Assembly (NCBI GenBank): GCA_902788805.1
Contig: CADALO010000016.1
Coordinates: 1-63,070 of the forward strand
Source: an uncultured Bacteroidota bacterium
Lineage (GTDB): Bacteria; Bacteroidota; Bacteroidia; Bacteroidales; P3
Direction: 5' to 3'
Length of the DNA: 63,070 bases
Of the stretch, positions 19,136 through 28,727 are shown one piece after another. Below the pieces are notes generated by a model. It worked only from the letters and a program-made list of their open reading frames with translations. It did no database searches and was not told the origin of the DNA. A program made the position numbers and the translations under genes. Numbering within the stretch: position 1 is the stretch's first letter; each line of letters opens with the position of its first letter.

Positions 19136-21204
19136 TACTCTCTTCTCCTTTGTTCCTCATAGGCCTTGTCGCGGTGGCTATTCCAGTGATAGTCCACCTA
19201 TTCAACTTCCGTCGCTACAAGAAGGTGTATTTCAGCAACGTGGAACGTCTCGAACAGCTCCAGAGCGAGACGCGACGCCAGTCGACACTACGCCAGTTGC
19301 TGATAATGTTTGCGCGCATCTTGGCCATAGTGTTCCTTGTACTAGCCTTCGCACGACCAGTCATCCCCAACAGGAACAGCGCAATGCGGTCGGGCTCAAA
19401 CGATATCAGCATATTCATAGACAACTCTTTCAGTATGGAGAGCAATGGCGGCAGCGGCACTCTGCTCGAGCAGGCCAAGACTAAAGCCCGCGAGATTGTG
19501 GCTGCCTATGGACCTACCGACCGTTTCCAGCTGATGACTAACGATATCGAGGGCCGCCATTTCCACTGGCTCAGCAAGGACGACGTGCTTCTGATGATCG
19601 ACGAAGTCGAAGTCAGTAGTGCTTCAATGCCGCTCTCGACGCTACTGCAACGCCAGTTCGATTTTGTCAACACTGGCCGCAGCGACAACAAGTATGCATA
19701 CATCATCACTGACTTTCAGAGCTCTATAGCCGACTTTGAGGCCTTCCCAGCCGACAGCGGCATCATAGCCACTCTGGTGCCTCTTGCTTCATCGGCCCAG
19801 AACAATGTCTACATTGATTCGCTGTCGCTCAATGCGCCGGTGCTCAGCCGCGGCAACAGTGTGGTGGCACAAGTCTGGGTGGCCAACGAGGGCGACGAGG
19901 ACCTTGAAAAAGTTCCTGTTACGCTTTACGTCAACGACCGTCAGCGAGCTCTCGCCACCGTCGACCTGCCCGCTCGCAGCACCTCTACGGTCGATATGCA
20001 TTTCGCCATAGACGCGACGGGCATCTTCAGCGGACGTGTAGAGACCACCGATTATCCCATTTCGTTCGACGACAAGCTTTTCTTCACGCTCAATGTCCGC
20101 GACCGTATAAAGATGCTGACTGTCGAAGGAAAGTCGGCAAACGAAAACCTGCGACGGCTGTTCGAGGGCGACTCGGTAGTGGCCTATGCCTCGCTCGGTC
20201 TCCAGCAGATGGATTTCAGCCGCATCGAAGGTAACGACGTCATACTGCTCGACGAGCTGCCTTCGCTGTCGACAGGTATGGCCCAAACTCTCCACACCTT
20301 TGTCGAGGACGGTGGCACGCTGGTCGTCGTGATGGGTGAAGATGTCGACCAGGCAAGCTACAACGAGGCTTTGCGCCTCTTCGCGGCACCGCAGATAACC
20401 GGTCGCAACAAAAGTCGTGTCGCTGCAGGTACCGTTAACTTCGACAACGCATTGTACCAAAATGTTTTCAGTGGCCGTACCGATGATATGGAGATGCCTT
20501 CGGTGACAGACTATTACCGCCTCTCGTCGACATCGGCTACCCTGAACGAACCTGTGATTACACTTGCCAACGGCGACAGCTATGTCAGCGTAACACCTTG
20601 TGGCGCAGGACGTCTCTATCTCATTGCGGCTCCCCTGCGCGACGCTCACACCGACTTTGTACGTCAGGCGCTTTTTGTCCCGACACTCTACAATATGGCG
20701 CTCTACAGCCTGCGGCCTTTGCCTCTCTATACTTCTATGGGACAGGCTAATCCAGTGCCGCTCTCGACCATTTACGATGCTGCCGAAGGCAACGTGAAGC
20801 TGACGCAGCGTGATGGCGACTACGAGGAAATACCAGACATCAGACGCAGCGGCAACAACAGTATGCTTATACCTCACGCAACCATCAAGGAAGCAGGCAA
20901 TTACATCCTCGTGCAAGGAAGTAAGGAGACCGAGGGCCTCTCGTTCAACTACTCGCGCCTCGAATCGCAGATGGACTTCCTCGACCGCGATGCCATAACG
21001 AAGCATCTGAAAGACTATAACCTCAACACATACAGCGTTGTACGTAATGCCGACAAACCTTTGGATACCTACATAAAGGAGCAGACCGAAGGGCGCCGCC
21101 TGTGGCGCTGGTGCCTTGCCGCCTCGCTTCTGATGCTGCTTGCCGAAATAGCACTGATACGACTGCCATTCAGAAAAAACAGAAAGAAATCTCAAACCGT
21201 CTGA
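19132..21204 (+). CDS. BatA/von Willebrand A domain membrane protein (690 aa)
   Basis: The N-terminal BatA double-membrane domain (about residues 5-77, LIGLVAVAIPVIVHLFNFRR and a second helix) is followed by a vWA-like domain with the metal-site motif DNSFSM (about 100). A long periplasmic beta-rich region and a C-terminal membrane helix (about 645-665) complete it. This layout is shared by Bacteroidetes proteins of aerotolerance-type clusters and is probably a scaffold in the periplasm. Its own MoxR/Bat partners are not in the window. It starts within the nth stop (ATGA). Confidence 0.88.
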   Translation: MILSSPLFLIGLVAVAIPVIVHLFNFRRYKKVYFSNVERLEQLQSETRRQSTLRQLLIMFARILAIVFLVLAFARPVIPNRNSAMRSGSNDISIFIDNSFSMESNGGSGTLLEQAKTKAREIVAAYGPTDRFQLMTNDIEGRHFHWLSKDDVLLMIDEVEVSSASMPLSTLLQRQFDFVNTGRSDNKYAYIITDFQSSIADFEAFPADSGIIATLVPLASSAQNNVYIDSLSLNAPVLSRGNSVVAQVWVANEGDEDLEKVPVTLYVNDRQRALATVDLPARSTSTVDMHFAIDATGIFSGRVETTDYPISFDDKLFFTLNVRDRIKMLTVEGKSANENLRRLFEGDSVVAYASLGLQQMDFSRIEGNDVILLDELPSLSTGMAQTLHTFVEDGGTLVVVMGEDVDQASYNEALRLFAAPQITGRNKSRVAAGTVNFDNALYQNVFSGRTDDMEMPSVTDYYRLSSTSATLNEPVITLANGDSYVSVTPCGAGRLYLIAAPLRDAHTDFVRQALFVPTLYNMALYSLRPLPLYTSMGQANPVPLSTIYDAAEGNVKLTQRDGDYEEIPDIRRSGNNSMLIPHATIKEAGNYILVQGSKETEGLSFNYSRLESQMDFLDRDAITKHLKDYNLNTYSVVRNADKPLDTYIKEQTEGRRLWRWCLAASLLMLLAEIALIRLPFRKNRKKSQTV

Positions 21205-21292
21205 AAACGCCTCCGGTGAGTGACCGAACAATCAGAAAACAACCATAAAACCAAGCCTCTGGCACTTCTTTTCTACCAAAAACAGATACACG

Positions 21293-22207
21293 ATGATTCT
21301 TGAAGCCCAGCACATAGAGAAGAACTTTGGCGACTACCGCGCACTCGACGATGTAAGCATCGCGGTGCGCGAGGGTTCCATATTCGGCTTGCTTGGCCCC
21401 AACGGGGCGGGCAAAACGACACTTATCCGCCTCATCAACCGCATTTCGCGACCCGACAAAGGGGTGATACTGCTTGGCAGCCAGCCGATGACCGACGGCG
21501 ACGTACAGCACATTGGCTACCTGCCCGAAGAACGCGGCCTGTACAAAAAGATGAAAGTCGGCGAACAGGCTGTGTATCTGGCTCAGCTCAAGGGACTTTC
21601 GCGGCGCGAAGCCGAACGCCGCCTTATACAATGGTTCGACAAGTTCGGCATTTCCGATTGGTGGAACCGCCCTGTCGAGCAGCTGTCGAAGGGTATGCAG
21701 CAGAAGGTGCAGTTCATCGTCACCGTGCTCCACGAGCCGCGTCTGCTGATATTCGACGAGCCTTTCAGCGGCTTCGACCCCGTCAATGCCACGCTGCTCA
21801 AGAACGAGATTCTGGCCCTTCGCGACAAAGGCGCAACGGTAATATTCTCAACCCACAATATGGCCTCGGTGGAGGAGTTGTGCGATGATATTGCATTGAT
21901 TGACAAGTCGAAAGTTGTTCTTTCGGGCTCGGTGGCAAGCATACGCCGCTCCTATAGCCGCAACCTGTTCGAGGTTACGGTCCTTGCCGGCGACGCATCG
22001 CTGTCGTTGCCGGCAGAATTCCAGTTGCACGGCACCGCCGTGGGCGACGGCGAAGAGAAACTCCGCGTAACCTTGCCTGAAGGCCGCACGGCCAACGACC
22101 TGCTTGCAGCATTGATGCCTCAGCGCCAGATAGTTTCGATAAACGAACTGCTGCCTTCGATGAACGATATCTTTGTGGAAACCGTCAAGAAAGGAGGTGA
22201 CGAATGA
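21293..22207 (+). CDS. ABC transporter ATP-binding protein, NatA-type (304 aa)
   Basis: One nucleotide-binding domain: Walker A GPNGAGKTT (about 36-44), signature LSKGMQQKVQ, Walker B LLIFDEPFSG, switch His in FSTHN. The C-terminal about 80 residues match the tail of the drug/Na+-exporter ATPase group. It energises the permease encoded next (overlap ATGA). The transported substrate is unknown; the closest named systems are NatAB-type exporters. Confidence 0.93.
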   Translation: MILEAQHIEKNFGDYRALDDVSIAVREGSIFGLLGPNGAGKTTLIRLINRISRPDKGVILLGSQPMTDGDVQHIGYLPEERGLYKKMKVGEQAVYLAQLKGLSRREAERRLIQWFDKFGISDWWNRPVEQLSKGMQQKVQFIVTVLHEPRLLIFDEPFSGFDPVNATLLKNEILALRDKGATVIFSTHNMASVEELCDDIALIDKSKVVLSGSVASIRRSYSRNLFEVTVLAGDASLSLPAEFQLHGTAVGDGEEKLRVTLPEGRTANDLLAALMPQRQIVSINELLPSMNDIFVETVKKGGDE

Positions 22208-23547
22208 ACAAGATTCTGCTCGTTATCCGCCGCGAGTATATGACCCGCGTCCGCAAACCCTCTTTCTGGCTCCTTACACTCTTGGTGCCCATAATGCTAG
22301 CTGCCCTCTATGCAATTCCGATATATCTGGCTATGAAGCCGTTGGAGAAGTCTGTGGTGCTCGTTGCCGACGAGTCGGGAGTGTTCGGAGGCCTCGATCG
22401 CGACGACACTCTGCGCTCCGACAGTCACTTTGCATCGACCGACAACGTGACATACCGTTATGCAGCGACCCTCGACTACGCCAAACGGCTGATGGACAAT
22501 GAAAAGGATGTGACGGCGATACTCTACGTGCGTCACCGTGCAAGCGATGCCCTTCCCACCGACGCCTGCCTCTACTACAAGAGCGACCTGCCTCCGCAGC
22601 AGGTGCGCTACGATGTGGACCGACAGCTGCAACGCATTTTGCGCAACCGACTGCTTCAGGCTCACGGCATTAGCGACGACGAGTACGCCCTCATCAGCAA
22701 TACCAAAATCAATCTGCGAACCGAAGACCTCGAGACTGGACGCGAGGCATTCCTCGATGTCAAGACCGGGCTGGGATTCATACTTTCGCTCCTTATCTAC
22801 GTGGTAATCTTTATGTTCGGCAGTCAGGTGATGCGCGGCGTCGTGGAGGAAAAGTCAAGCCGCATCATCGAGGTGATTGTCTGTTCTGTCAAGCCTTTCC
22901 AACTGATGATGGGCAAGGTTGTCGGCATCGCCCTCGTGGGGCTTACGCAGTTCCTGCTGTGGGTGCTGCTGACGGGCATCGCCCTTGTCGGCATTCAGGC
23001 CACCAACAGCGAACTGTTCCAAACGGCTACGCAAAAGCACGAACTGACCGAGCTCGCCACTAAGGGCAACGAAGCGACGCTGCAGATGCAGCAGGCCGAC
23101 CAGATGGCTGACATTCCGCAACTTATAGAAGGCATTGCCTCTATCGACTTTGGCGTTATCCTGCCGGCATTCTTGTTCTATTTCATTTTTGGCTACCTGC
23201 TCTACGCCACACTTTTTGCCGCTGCCGGAGCGCTGAGCGACAACGACACCGACTCGCAGCTCTTCTCTATGCCGCTGACCATCCCGCTGCTAATCACCAT
23301 TTTGTGTATGCCTGCGATGGTCAACGCCCCGTCTGGCACACTGAGCGTGGTGCTGTCGCTCATACCATTCACGTCGCCTGTGGCAATGATGCTGCGCGTA
23401 CCGTTCGGCGTGCCGCTCGACCAACTCTATTGGTCGATGGCGCTGCTGGTCGTGGCCTTCCCGCTGTGCACCTGGCTTGCCGCCAAGCTTTACCGCTCGT
23501 CAATCCTCCGGTTCAATCGTCTGTCAATTAGGCGCAAAAAGCGTTAA
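22204..23547 (+). CDS. ABC transporter permease, NatB/ABC-2 type (447 aa)
   Basis: One N-terminal membrane helix (about 20-45), a large external domain (about 46-190), then five membrane segments in the C-terminal half. The segment VVEEKSSRIIEVIVCSVKP is the cytoplasmic coupling motif of this family. Together with the upstream ATPase it forms an exporter. The gene ends the operon and is followed by an iteron palindrome. Confidence 0.93.
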   Translation: MNKILLVIRREYMTRVRKPSFWLLTLLVPIMLAALYAIPIYLAMKPLEKSVVLVADESGVFGGLDRDDTLRSDSHFASTDNVTYRYAATLDYAKRLMDNEKDVTAILYVRHRASDALPTDACLYYKSDLPPQQVRYDVDRQLQRILRNRLLQAHGISDDEYALISNTKINLRTEDLETGREAFLDVKTGLGFILSLLIYVVIFMFGSQVMRGVVEEKSSRIIEVIVCSVKPFQLMMGKVVGIALVGLTQFLLWVLLTGIALVGIQATNSELFQTATQKHELTELATKGNEATLQMQQADQMADIPQLIEGIASIDFGVILPAFLFYFIFGYLLYATLFAAAGALSDNDTDSQLFSMPLTIPLLITILCMPAMVNAPSGTLSVVLSLIPFTSPVAMMLRVPFGVPLDQLYWSMALLVVAFPLCTWLAAKLYRSSILRFNRLSIRRKKR

Positions 23548-23640
23548 AACCCTTGCTTTGAGCAGAATACGAGCAGAACCGAGAGGCAATACACCGTTTC
23601 GGCTCTGTTTTTTAACCGTCTCACAACCAGCCCTTCAAAG

Positions 23641-23775
23641 GGCCAACTCCGGTCGTTGTACAATATATGTACAATACTTGTACAATATATGTACGTTTAC
23701 CAATTGTACAAATATTGTACAAGTATTGTACATATATTGTAGTTTTGACCGGAGTCGGAACCGGAGTGGGGCGGG
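23641..23775. repeat. 11-bp-iteron palindrome, element B
   Basis: The best-preserved AT-type copy. TGTAC cores at 23657, 23668, 23679 and 23690 are mirrored by GTACA at 23706, 23717, 23728 and GTAGT at 23739. The axis is at 23700, the centre is 11 bp and the span is 87 bp. Outside lie inverted caps (CCAACTCCGGTCG on the left; its complement CCGGAGTCGG on the right) and flanks resembling those of element A. It lies between the permease and recJ, 156 bp upstream of the recJ -7 box. Confidence 0.93.
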
Positions 23776-23898
23776 AGGTAGGGCGGGATAAATTTTTTAT
23801 CAATTTGAATGCTCCCATAATCAGTGTTTTAACATCAATTAACACTCTTCAAAATGCCTCAAGGCAAAAAAATATTTTTCCAGTTCGTGAAAAGTTAG

Positions 23899-23906
23899 TA
23901 ATTTTA
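23899..23906 (+). promoter_or_regulatory. Probable -7 box of recJ
   Basis: TAATTTTA, one mismatch to TAnnTTTG, 14 nt before the recJ ATG. The same octamer stands before dnaE at 28686. Confidence 0.45.
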
Positions 23907-23919
23907 CGCCCAGTAAAAA

Positions 23920-25752
23920 ATGAAAGAAAAACGTTGGATAACAAGGAAAGATTATGATTTAGAGGTTGTTGAGAAACTTGCGGATTCTTTGGGCGTGGAC
24001 AAAATTATTGCCACGCTGCTTGTAGAACGTGGTGTCACTACTTTCGAAGAAGCCAAACACTTCTTCCGACCAAGTTTAGACCAACTTCACGATCCATTCC
24101 TGATGAAGGATATGGATCGTGCTATTGCACGTATCAACAATGCGGTCCGCAACAAGGAGCGTATGCTTATCTATGGCGACTATGATGTCGACGGCACGTC
24201 GGCCGTGGCACTGGTCTACTCGTATTTCCATACGCTTCACTACAACATCGACTTCTATATTCCTGATCGAGATACCGAAGGATATGGCATATCCTTTCAG
24301 GGTATCGACTACGCCAAACGTACTGGCGTTAAATTGATTATAGCCCTCGACTGCGGCATCAAGGCCGTCGAGCAGGCTGAATATGCAAACCAGTTTGGAA
24401 TCGACATCATCGTTGGCGACCACCACCTGCCTGGCGAGGTGCTTCCCAATTGCTGTGCTGTCCTCGACCCCAAGCGCGAGGATTGCCCGTATCCCTACAA
24501 GGAACTGTCGGGCTGCGGCATTGGTTTCAAGATAGTTGAGGCCTATATGGAGCAGAAAATTGGGGTGCGCCTGTGCGACTCGGCGTCGGAACTGACCGTG
24601 GCGCAGAAAAAGAATCTTGAGATGCTGAAACTCAAGCTACTGCGCTACCTTGATCTGGTGGCTGTTAGCATTGCATCGGACATTGTGCCGATGACGGGCG
24701 AGAACCGCGTGCTGGCATCGTTCGGACTTAAGGTCATCAACACCTGCCCGCGTCCCGGCCTTGAGGCTATTCTCACCTATGGCCATATCGAGCCGCGCTC
24801 GAAAGAAGACCGCGCCGGCAACCCCGAGAAGGAGTCCTATTTCGTCAAGGATTTAAATATCAGCGACCTTGTGTTCCTGGTCGGACCGCGCATCAATGCC
24901 GCAGGACGTATACACAGCGCCTTTGACTCGGTGCGCCTGTTGCTGGCCGAGAACCGTGAGGTGGCCTCAAAACTTGCCGAGGAAATCAATAACTACAACA
25001 CTGAGCGTAAGGACCTTGACACTCAAGCAACGGAGGAAGCCAAGCGCCGTCTGCTGGCCGACCCCAATCTGTCGAAGCGCCATTCAATAGTGCTCTTTGG
25101 CGAGGGATGGCACCGTGGCGTGGTGGGCATTGTGGCGTCGCGTCTGGTGGAGTCGTTCTACAGACCTGCTATCGTGTTGACGCGCTCGACCGACGACCTA
25201 TATGTGGGCTCGGCACGTAGTATCAAGGAGTTCGACGTTCACGCCGCTCTCGAGGAGTGCAGCGACTTGTTGGAGCATTTTGGCGGGCACAAGAGCGCCG
25301 CCGGTGTTTCGTTGAGACCTGAGAACTTCGACCGCTTTGTGGAGCGCTTCGAGCAGATTGTCGGTAGTACTATGCCGGCCGAAGCCACTGTGCCTGAGAT
25401 TGAAATCGACGCTGTAGTCAATTTCTCGGACATAACGCCCAAGTTTTTGCGTATCCTTAAGCAGTTTTCACCCTTCGGTCCAGACAACAATGTGCCGGTG
25501 TTCCGCACCAACCACTTGGAAAGCAATCCGCTGCAGCCGCCTCGCATAGTGGGTAGCAACCATCTGAAATTCTCTGTGCTCTCGTCCGATAGCGCCAACG
25601 CTTATTCTGCTATCGGTTTCCAGCTTGGCGAATACTACAGCCGTGTCAGCCGCCAGGAGATGTTCGACATCTGCTATCAGCTGGAAGAGAACTATTGGCG
25701 TGGTAAGACGGAGACTCAGCTGAACGTGAAGGATATACGGTTTGGAGAGTAA
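23920..25752 (+). CDS. recJ: Single-stranded-DNA exonuclease RecJ (610 aa)
   Basis: 5'-3' ssDNA exonuclease acting in recombination and mismatch/base-excision repair. DHH phosphoesterase motifs: DYDVDGTSA (residues 87-95), a DCGI segment, GDHH with Asp167-His169, then GPRINAAGR. The DHHA1 domain (LFGEGWHRGVVGIVASRL, FGGHKSAAG) and the C-terminal OB fold follow. It is slightly longer than the usual about 570 residues, as is common in Bacteroidetes. Confidence 0.96.
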   Translation: MKEKRWITRKDYDLEVVEKLADSLGVDKIIATLLVERGVTTFEEAKHFFRPSLDQLHDPFLMKDMDRAIARINNAVRNKERMLIYGDYDVDGTSAVALVYSYFHTLHYNIDFYIPDRDTEGYGISFQGIDYAKRTGVKLIIALDCGIKAVEQAEYANQFGIDIIVGDHHLPGEVLPNCCAVLDPKREDCPYPYKELSGCGIGFKIVEAYMEQKIGVRLCDSASELTVAQKKNLEMLKLKLLRYLDLVAVSIASDIVPMTGENRVLASFGLKVINTCPRPGLEAILTYGHIEPRSKEDRAGNPEKESYFVKDLNISDLVFLVGPRINAAGRIHSAFDSVRLLLAENREVASKLAEEINNYNTERKDLDTQATEEAKRRLLADPNLSKRHSIVLFGEGWHRGVVGIVASRLVESFYRPAIVLTRSTDDLYVGSARSIKEFDVHAALEECSDLLEHFGGHKSAAGVSLRPENFDRFVERFEQIVGSTMPAEATVPEIEIDAVVNFSDITPKFLRILKQFSPFGPDNNVPVFRTNHLESNPLQPPRIVGSNHLKFSVLSSDSANAYSAIGFQLGEYYSRVSRQEMFDICYQLEENYWRGKTETQLNVKDIRFGE

Positions 25753-25893
25753 ATCGCAGATTTTGTTGTGCTTCGTCCCGATACCGGAAATGGCAGAACA
25801 CGTATAACAGATTGTTTCGCAGTTGTGTCGCTTCCGTTTTGTGGTGATACTTGAATCTCATTAAAGAGTTTATCAATACTTTGTAATATAGTT

Positions 25894-27561
25894 ATGGCAG
25901 ACGACAAAAAGATTATTTTCTCGATGGTGGGTGTGGGTAAGCTCATCCCTCCCAGCCGTCAGATACTGAAGGACATATATTTAAGCTTCTTCTACGGAGC
26001 CAAGATAGGTATTATCGGTCTCAATGGTAGCGGCAAGTCAAGCCTGCTGAAAATCATTGCCGGCGTAGACAAGGACTACCAAGGCGAGGTGGTGTTTGCG
26101 CCAGGCTACAGTGTCGGCTATCTTGAGCAGGAGCCCAAGCTCGATGACAGCAAGACAGTGAAGGAAGTGGTGCAAGAGGCTGTGCAGGATGTAGTTGACT
26201 GGATGAAAGAATATGAGGAGGTGAACAATGCCTTTGCGGAGCCGGATGCCGACTTCGATAAACTGTGCGAGCGTCAGGGCGAATTGACTGAACTGCTGGA
26301 GCAGCACGATGCCTGGAACCTCGACAGCCGCTTGGAACGCGCTATGGACGCCCTGCGTTGCCCCGACGAGGACCAACTTGTCAAGAACCTCAGCGGCGGT
26401 GAGCGCCGCCGTGTGGCTCTGTGCCGTCTGCTGCTGCAAGAGCCTGACATACTGTTGCTTGACGAGCCTACCAACCACCTCGACGCCGAGAGCATTGAAT
26501 GGCTCGAGCACCACCTTCAGCAGTACAAAGGCACTGTCATTGCCGTCACGCACGACCGCTATTTCCTTGACAATGTTGCCGGTTGGATTCTTGAACTCGA
26601 CCGCGGCGAAGGCATCCCCTGGCAGGGCAACTATAGCAGTTGGCTCGACCAGAAGACCCAGCGTCTGGCTATGGAGGAGAAGCAGGAAAGCAAGCGCCGC
26701 AAGACGTTGCAGCGCGAGCTGGAGTGGGTGCGAATGGCTCCCAAGGCGCGTCACGCCAAGGGTAAAGCGCGTCTTGCGGCATACGACAGGATGATGAACG
26801 AAGATGTCAAAGAGAAGGAACAGAACCTCGAAATCTATATTCCCAACGGTCCGCGTCTGGGCAACAAAGTACTTGAGGTCGAGGGCGTAAGCAAGGCATA
26901 CGGCGACAAGCTGCTTTATGAGAACCTTACATTCTCGCTGCCGCCCGCGGGCATCGTGGGTGTCATAGGTCCCAATGGCTGCGGAAAGACGACCCTCTTC
27001 CGCCTTATAATGGGTCTCGAAAAGCCTGATACAGGTACTTTTACGGTGGGCGAGACGGTGAAAATCGGCTATGTCGACCAGCAGCACGTGCAGATCGACC
27101 CCGAAAAGTCGGTGTGGGAGGTGGTCAGCGAAGGCAACGAGCAGATACAGATGGGCGGCCGTCTGGTGAACAGCCGTGCCTACATATCGCGCTTCAACTT
27201 CAGCGGCAACGACCAAAGCAAGAAAGCCGGCGTGCTCAGCGGCGGAGAGCGCAATCGCCTGCACTTGGCGCTGACTCTGAAGAGCGAGGCCAATGTCTTG
27301 TTGCTCGACGAGCCTACTAACGATATCGATGTCAATACGATGCGTGCCCTTGAGGAGGGCCTCGAGAATTTCGCAGGATGCGCCGTTGTCATCAGCCACG
27401 ACCGCTGGTTCCTTGATCGCATCTGCACACATATCCTCGCTTTCGAGGGCGACTCACAAGTCTATTTCTTCGAGGGCTCCTACTCTGAGTATGAGGAGAA
27501 CCGCAAGAAACGCTTAGGCGACGACACTCCGCACCGCTTCCACTACAAGAAACTGCAATAG
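25894..27561 (+). CDS. ettA: Energy-dependent translational throttle EttA (ABC-F)
   Basis: Ribosome-associated ABC-F ATPase that gates the first elongation step according to ADP/ATP. Two nucleotide-binding domains: GLNGSGKSS ... LSGGERRRVAL ... LLLDEPTNHLD and GPNGCGKTT ... LSGGERNRLHL ... LLLDEPTNDID. The inter-domain arm has the EttA-type stretch WVRMAPKARHAKGKARL. 555 aa matches E. coli EttA. No membrane segment. Confidence 0.95.
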   Translation: MADDKKIIFSMVGVGKLIPPSRQILKDIYLSFFYGAKIGIIGLNGSGKSSLLKIIAGVDKDYQGEVVFAPGYSVGYLEQEPKLDDSKTVKEVVQEAVQDVVDWMKEYEEVNNAFAEPDADFDKLCERQGELTELLEQHDAWNLDSRLERAMDALRCPDEDQLVKNLSGGERRRVALCRLLLQEPDILLLDEPTNHLDAESIEWLEHHLQQYKGTVIAVTHDRYFLDNVAGWILELDRGEGIPWQGNYSSWLDQKTQRLAMEEKQESKRRKTLQRELEWVRMAPKARHAKGKARLAAYDRMMNEDVKEKEQNLEIYIPNGPRLGNKVLEVEGVSKAYGDKLLYENLTFSLPPAGIVGVIGPNGCGKTTLFRLIMGLEKPDTGTFTVGETVKIGYVDQQHVQIDPEKSVWEVVSEGNEQIQMGGRLVNSRAYISRFNFSGNDQSKKAGVLSGGERNRLHLALTLKSEANVLLLDEPTNDIDVNTMRALEEGLENFAGCAVVISHDRWFLDRICTHILAFEGDSQVYFFEGSYSEYEENRKKRLGDDTPHRFHYKKLQ

Positions 27562-27602
27562 CGTTTTAACCCTAAAAGCCTGCTTTGCAGACATTGAAAC
27601 AG

Positions 27603-28319
27603 ATGAAAAGACTCATTATCGCCCTATTCCTGTTTGCTGGCGCAGTCAGTGCCCAGCACACACGGCAGGGATTGTTGCAACCTAAATATGAAGACTTCAA
27701 TCTGAAGTTTTGGGTGCGGCAAATGACTGTCGTGCAGCGCTATGCGACGGGAATGGATATCAACTTCCAAGAGACCTACCTGTTCGACTCGGTGGGTGAC
27801 CTTGCCGAATACCGCAAACGCGGCTTCGGAGGACAGAACATAACCAAATATCCCTTGCCGCAACTCGACCCGCAAAAGCGCTATGATTTTGACTACGACG
27901 GTGATATACTGCGCGTTATGGAGTTTGATATGAAAGGCCGCCTCGCCTCGTCGACGCACTATATCTACGGCAGTGGCGGCAACCTTGTACAGACCGTCAG
28001 CTATGCCTATAATGAGGCCGACAGCGGAGTGGTTATGGAACGCACGGTGACGCTATACGACAAGCACGAACGCCCCGTTTCAATCAACACCTACACGCCC
28101 GACGAACTGCTGCTTGTGGCCGAGAAGATGAAATACGACCGCCGCGGCAACAACACCCAGCGACGCATCACATACTACGACGAAGAATCGACCATCGTCA
28201 GCGTCGAGCGCCGCAGCTACACCTACGACCGCCACGGCAACTGGACCAGCTGCCGCTACTCGCTCGACGGCAAGGAGATATACTCCATCGAAAGAAAAAT
28301 AGAATACTACGGCGATTAA
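27603..28319 (+). CDS. Exported YD-repeat-like protein (238 aa)
   Basis: ATG 27603 is used because it starts a signal peptide (MKRLIIALFLFAGAVSAQ); the frame from 27585 only prefixes six polar residues. The mature part has tandem motifs of the form Y-D-x-x-G/E-x (DYDGDILRVMEFDMKGR, YDKHERPVS, YDRRGNNTQR, YDRHGNWTS), as in RHS/YD-repeat beta-hairpins. It is too short for an Rhs toxin. It lies 41 nt after ettA and ends at a strong terminator. Function unknown. Confidence 0.82.
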   Translation: MKRLIIALFLFAGAVSAQHTRQGLLQPKYEDFNLKFWVRQMTVVQRYATGMDINFQETYLFDSVGDLAEYRKRGFGGQNITKYPLPQLDPQKRYDFDYDGDILRVMEFDMKGRLASSTHYIYGSGGNLVQTVSYAYNEADSGVVMERTVTLYDKHERPVSINTYTPDELLLVAEKMKYDRRGNNTQRRITYYDEESTIVSVERRSYTYDRHGNWTSCRYSLDGKEIYSIERKIEYYGD

Positions 28320-28336
28320 CACCTAACGGCCTGAAA

Positions 28337-28382
28337 CGCAATCCCGAGGAACCGACGTTGTCCTCGGGATTGCGCTTTTTTT
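28337..28382 (+). terminator. Strong terminator after the YD-repeat gene
   Basis: A perfect 14-bp stem CGCAATCCCGAGGA/TCCTCGGGATTGCG (28337-28350 with 28361-28374) with a 10-nt loop and a T7 run. It ends the ettA-YD transcript and makes the following palindrome unnecessary as a terminator. Confidence 0.92.
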
Positions 28383-28440
28383 GCATCGCTGATACGCCCT
28401 GAAAGGAAGGCGGCATCAAGCCAAAAACGCCATATCAACA

Positions 28441-28547
28441 CCGTTTGATGTCCGCTTGTTGTCCGCTTGATGTCCGCTTGTTGTCCGCTTTTAAAGCGGA
28501 CAACAAGCGGACATCAAGCGGACAACAAGCGGACACATCAAACGGAC
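28441..28547. repeat. 11-bp-iteron palindrome, element C
   Basis: TGTCC cores at 28449, 28460, 28471 and 28482 are mirrored by GGACA at 28498, 28509, 28520 and 28531. The axis is at 28492, the centre 11 bp, the span 87 bp. The units alternate GATGTCCGCTT and GTTGTCCGCTT. The outer caps are CCGTTTGA and TCAAACGG. The arms are nearly identical to those of element E (42223-42309). It lies upstream of dnaE and downstream of a complete terminator. Confidence 0.93.
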
Positions 28548-28685
28548 CAGGTCCGGTCCTGAAGCGGCGATGCGGCAGTGCGGAGACAAGGCTTGTTTTG
28601 GGTGTAACGTGCTGTGCCTTTGTATGATAGGTGTATTGTTGATAAGTTTTGCATCGTCGGGGGCGGGAAAACGACAAAAAATGTG

Positions 28686-28693
28686 TAATTTTA
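28686..28693 (+). promoter_or_regulatory. Probable -7 box of dnaE
   Basis: TAATTTTA, the same octamer as before recJ, 34 nt upstream of ATG 28728. Confidence 0.45.
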
Positions 28694-28727
28694 CACCCTG
28701 AAACGCTCATCCCAAAATAAGTATAGT

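Noticed and set aside
28449..28535. Iteron palindromes as rho-independent terminators
   Set aside because: No T run follows, element C comes after a full terminator, and element E lies between divergent genes.
28445..28710. Open frames across the iteron palindromes (also at 36157-36490, 42107-42472, 23477-23957)
   Set aside because: They translate the 11-bp units into repeating Cys-Pro-Leu or Asp-Asn-Lys-Arg-like strings on both strands. The non-triplet period and palindrome explain the open frames; no start signals or homology support them.
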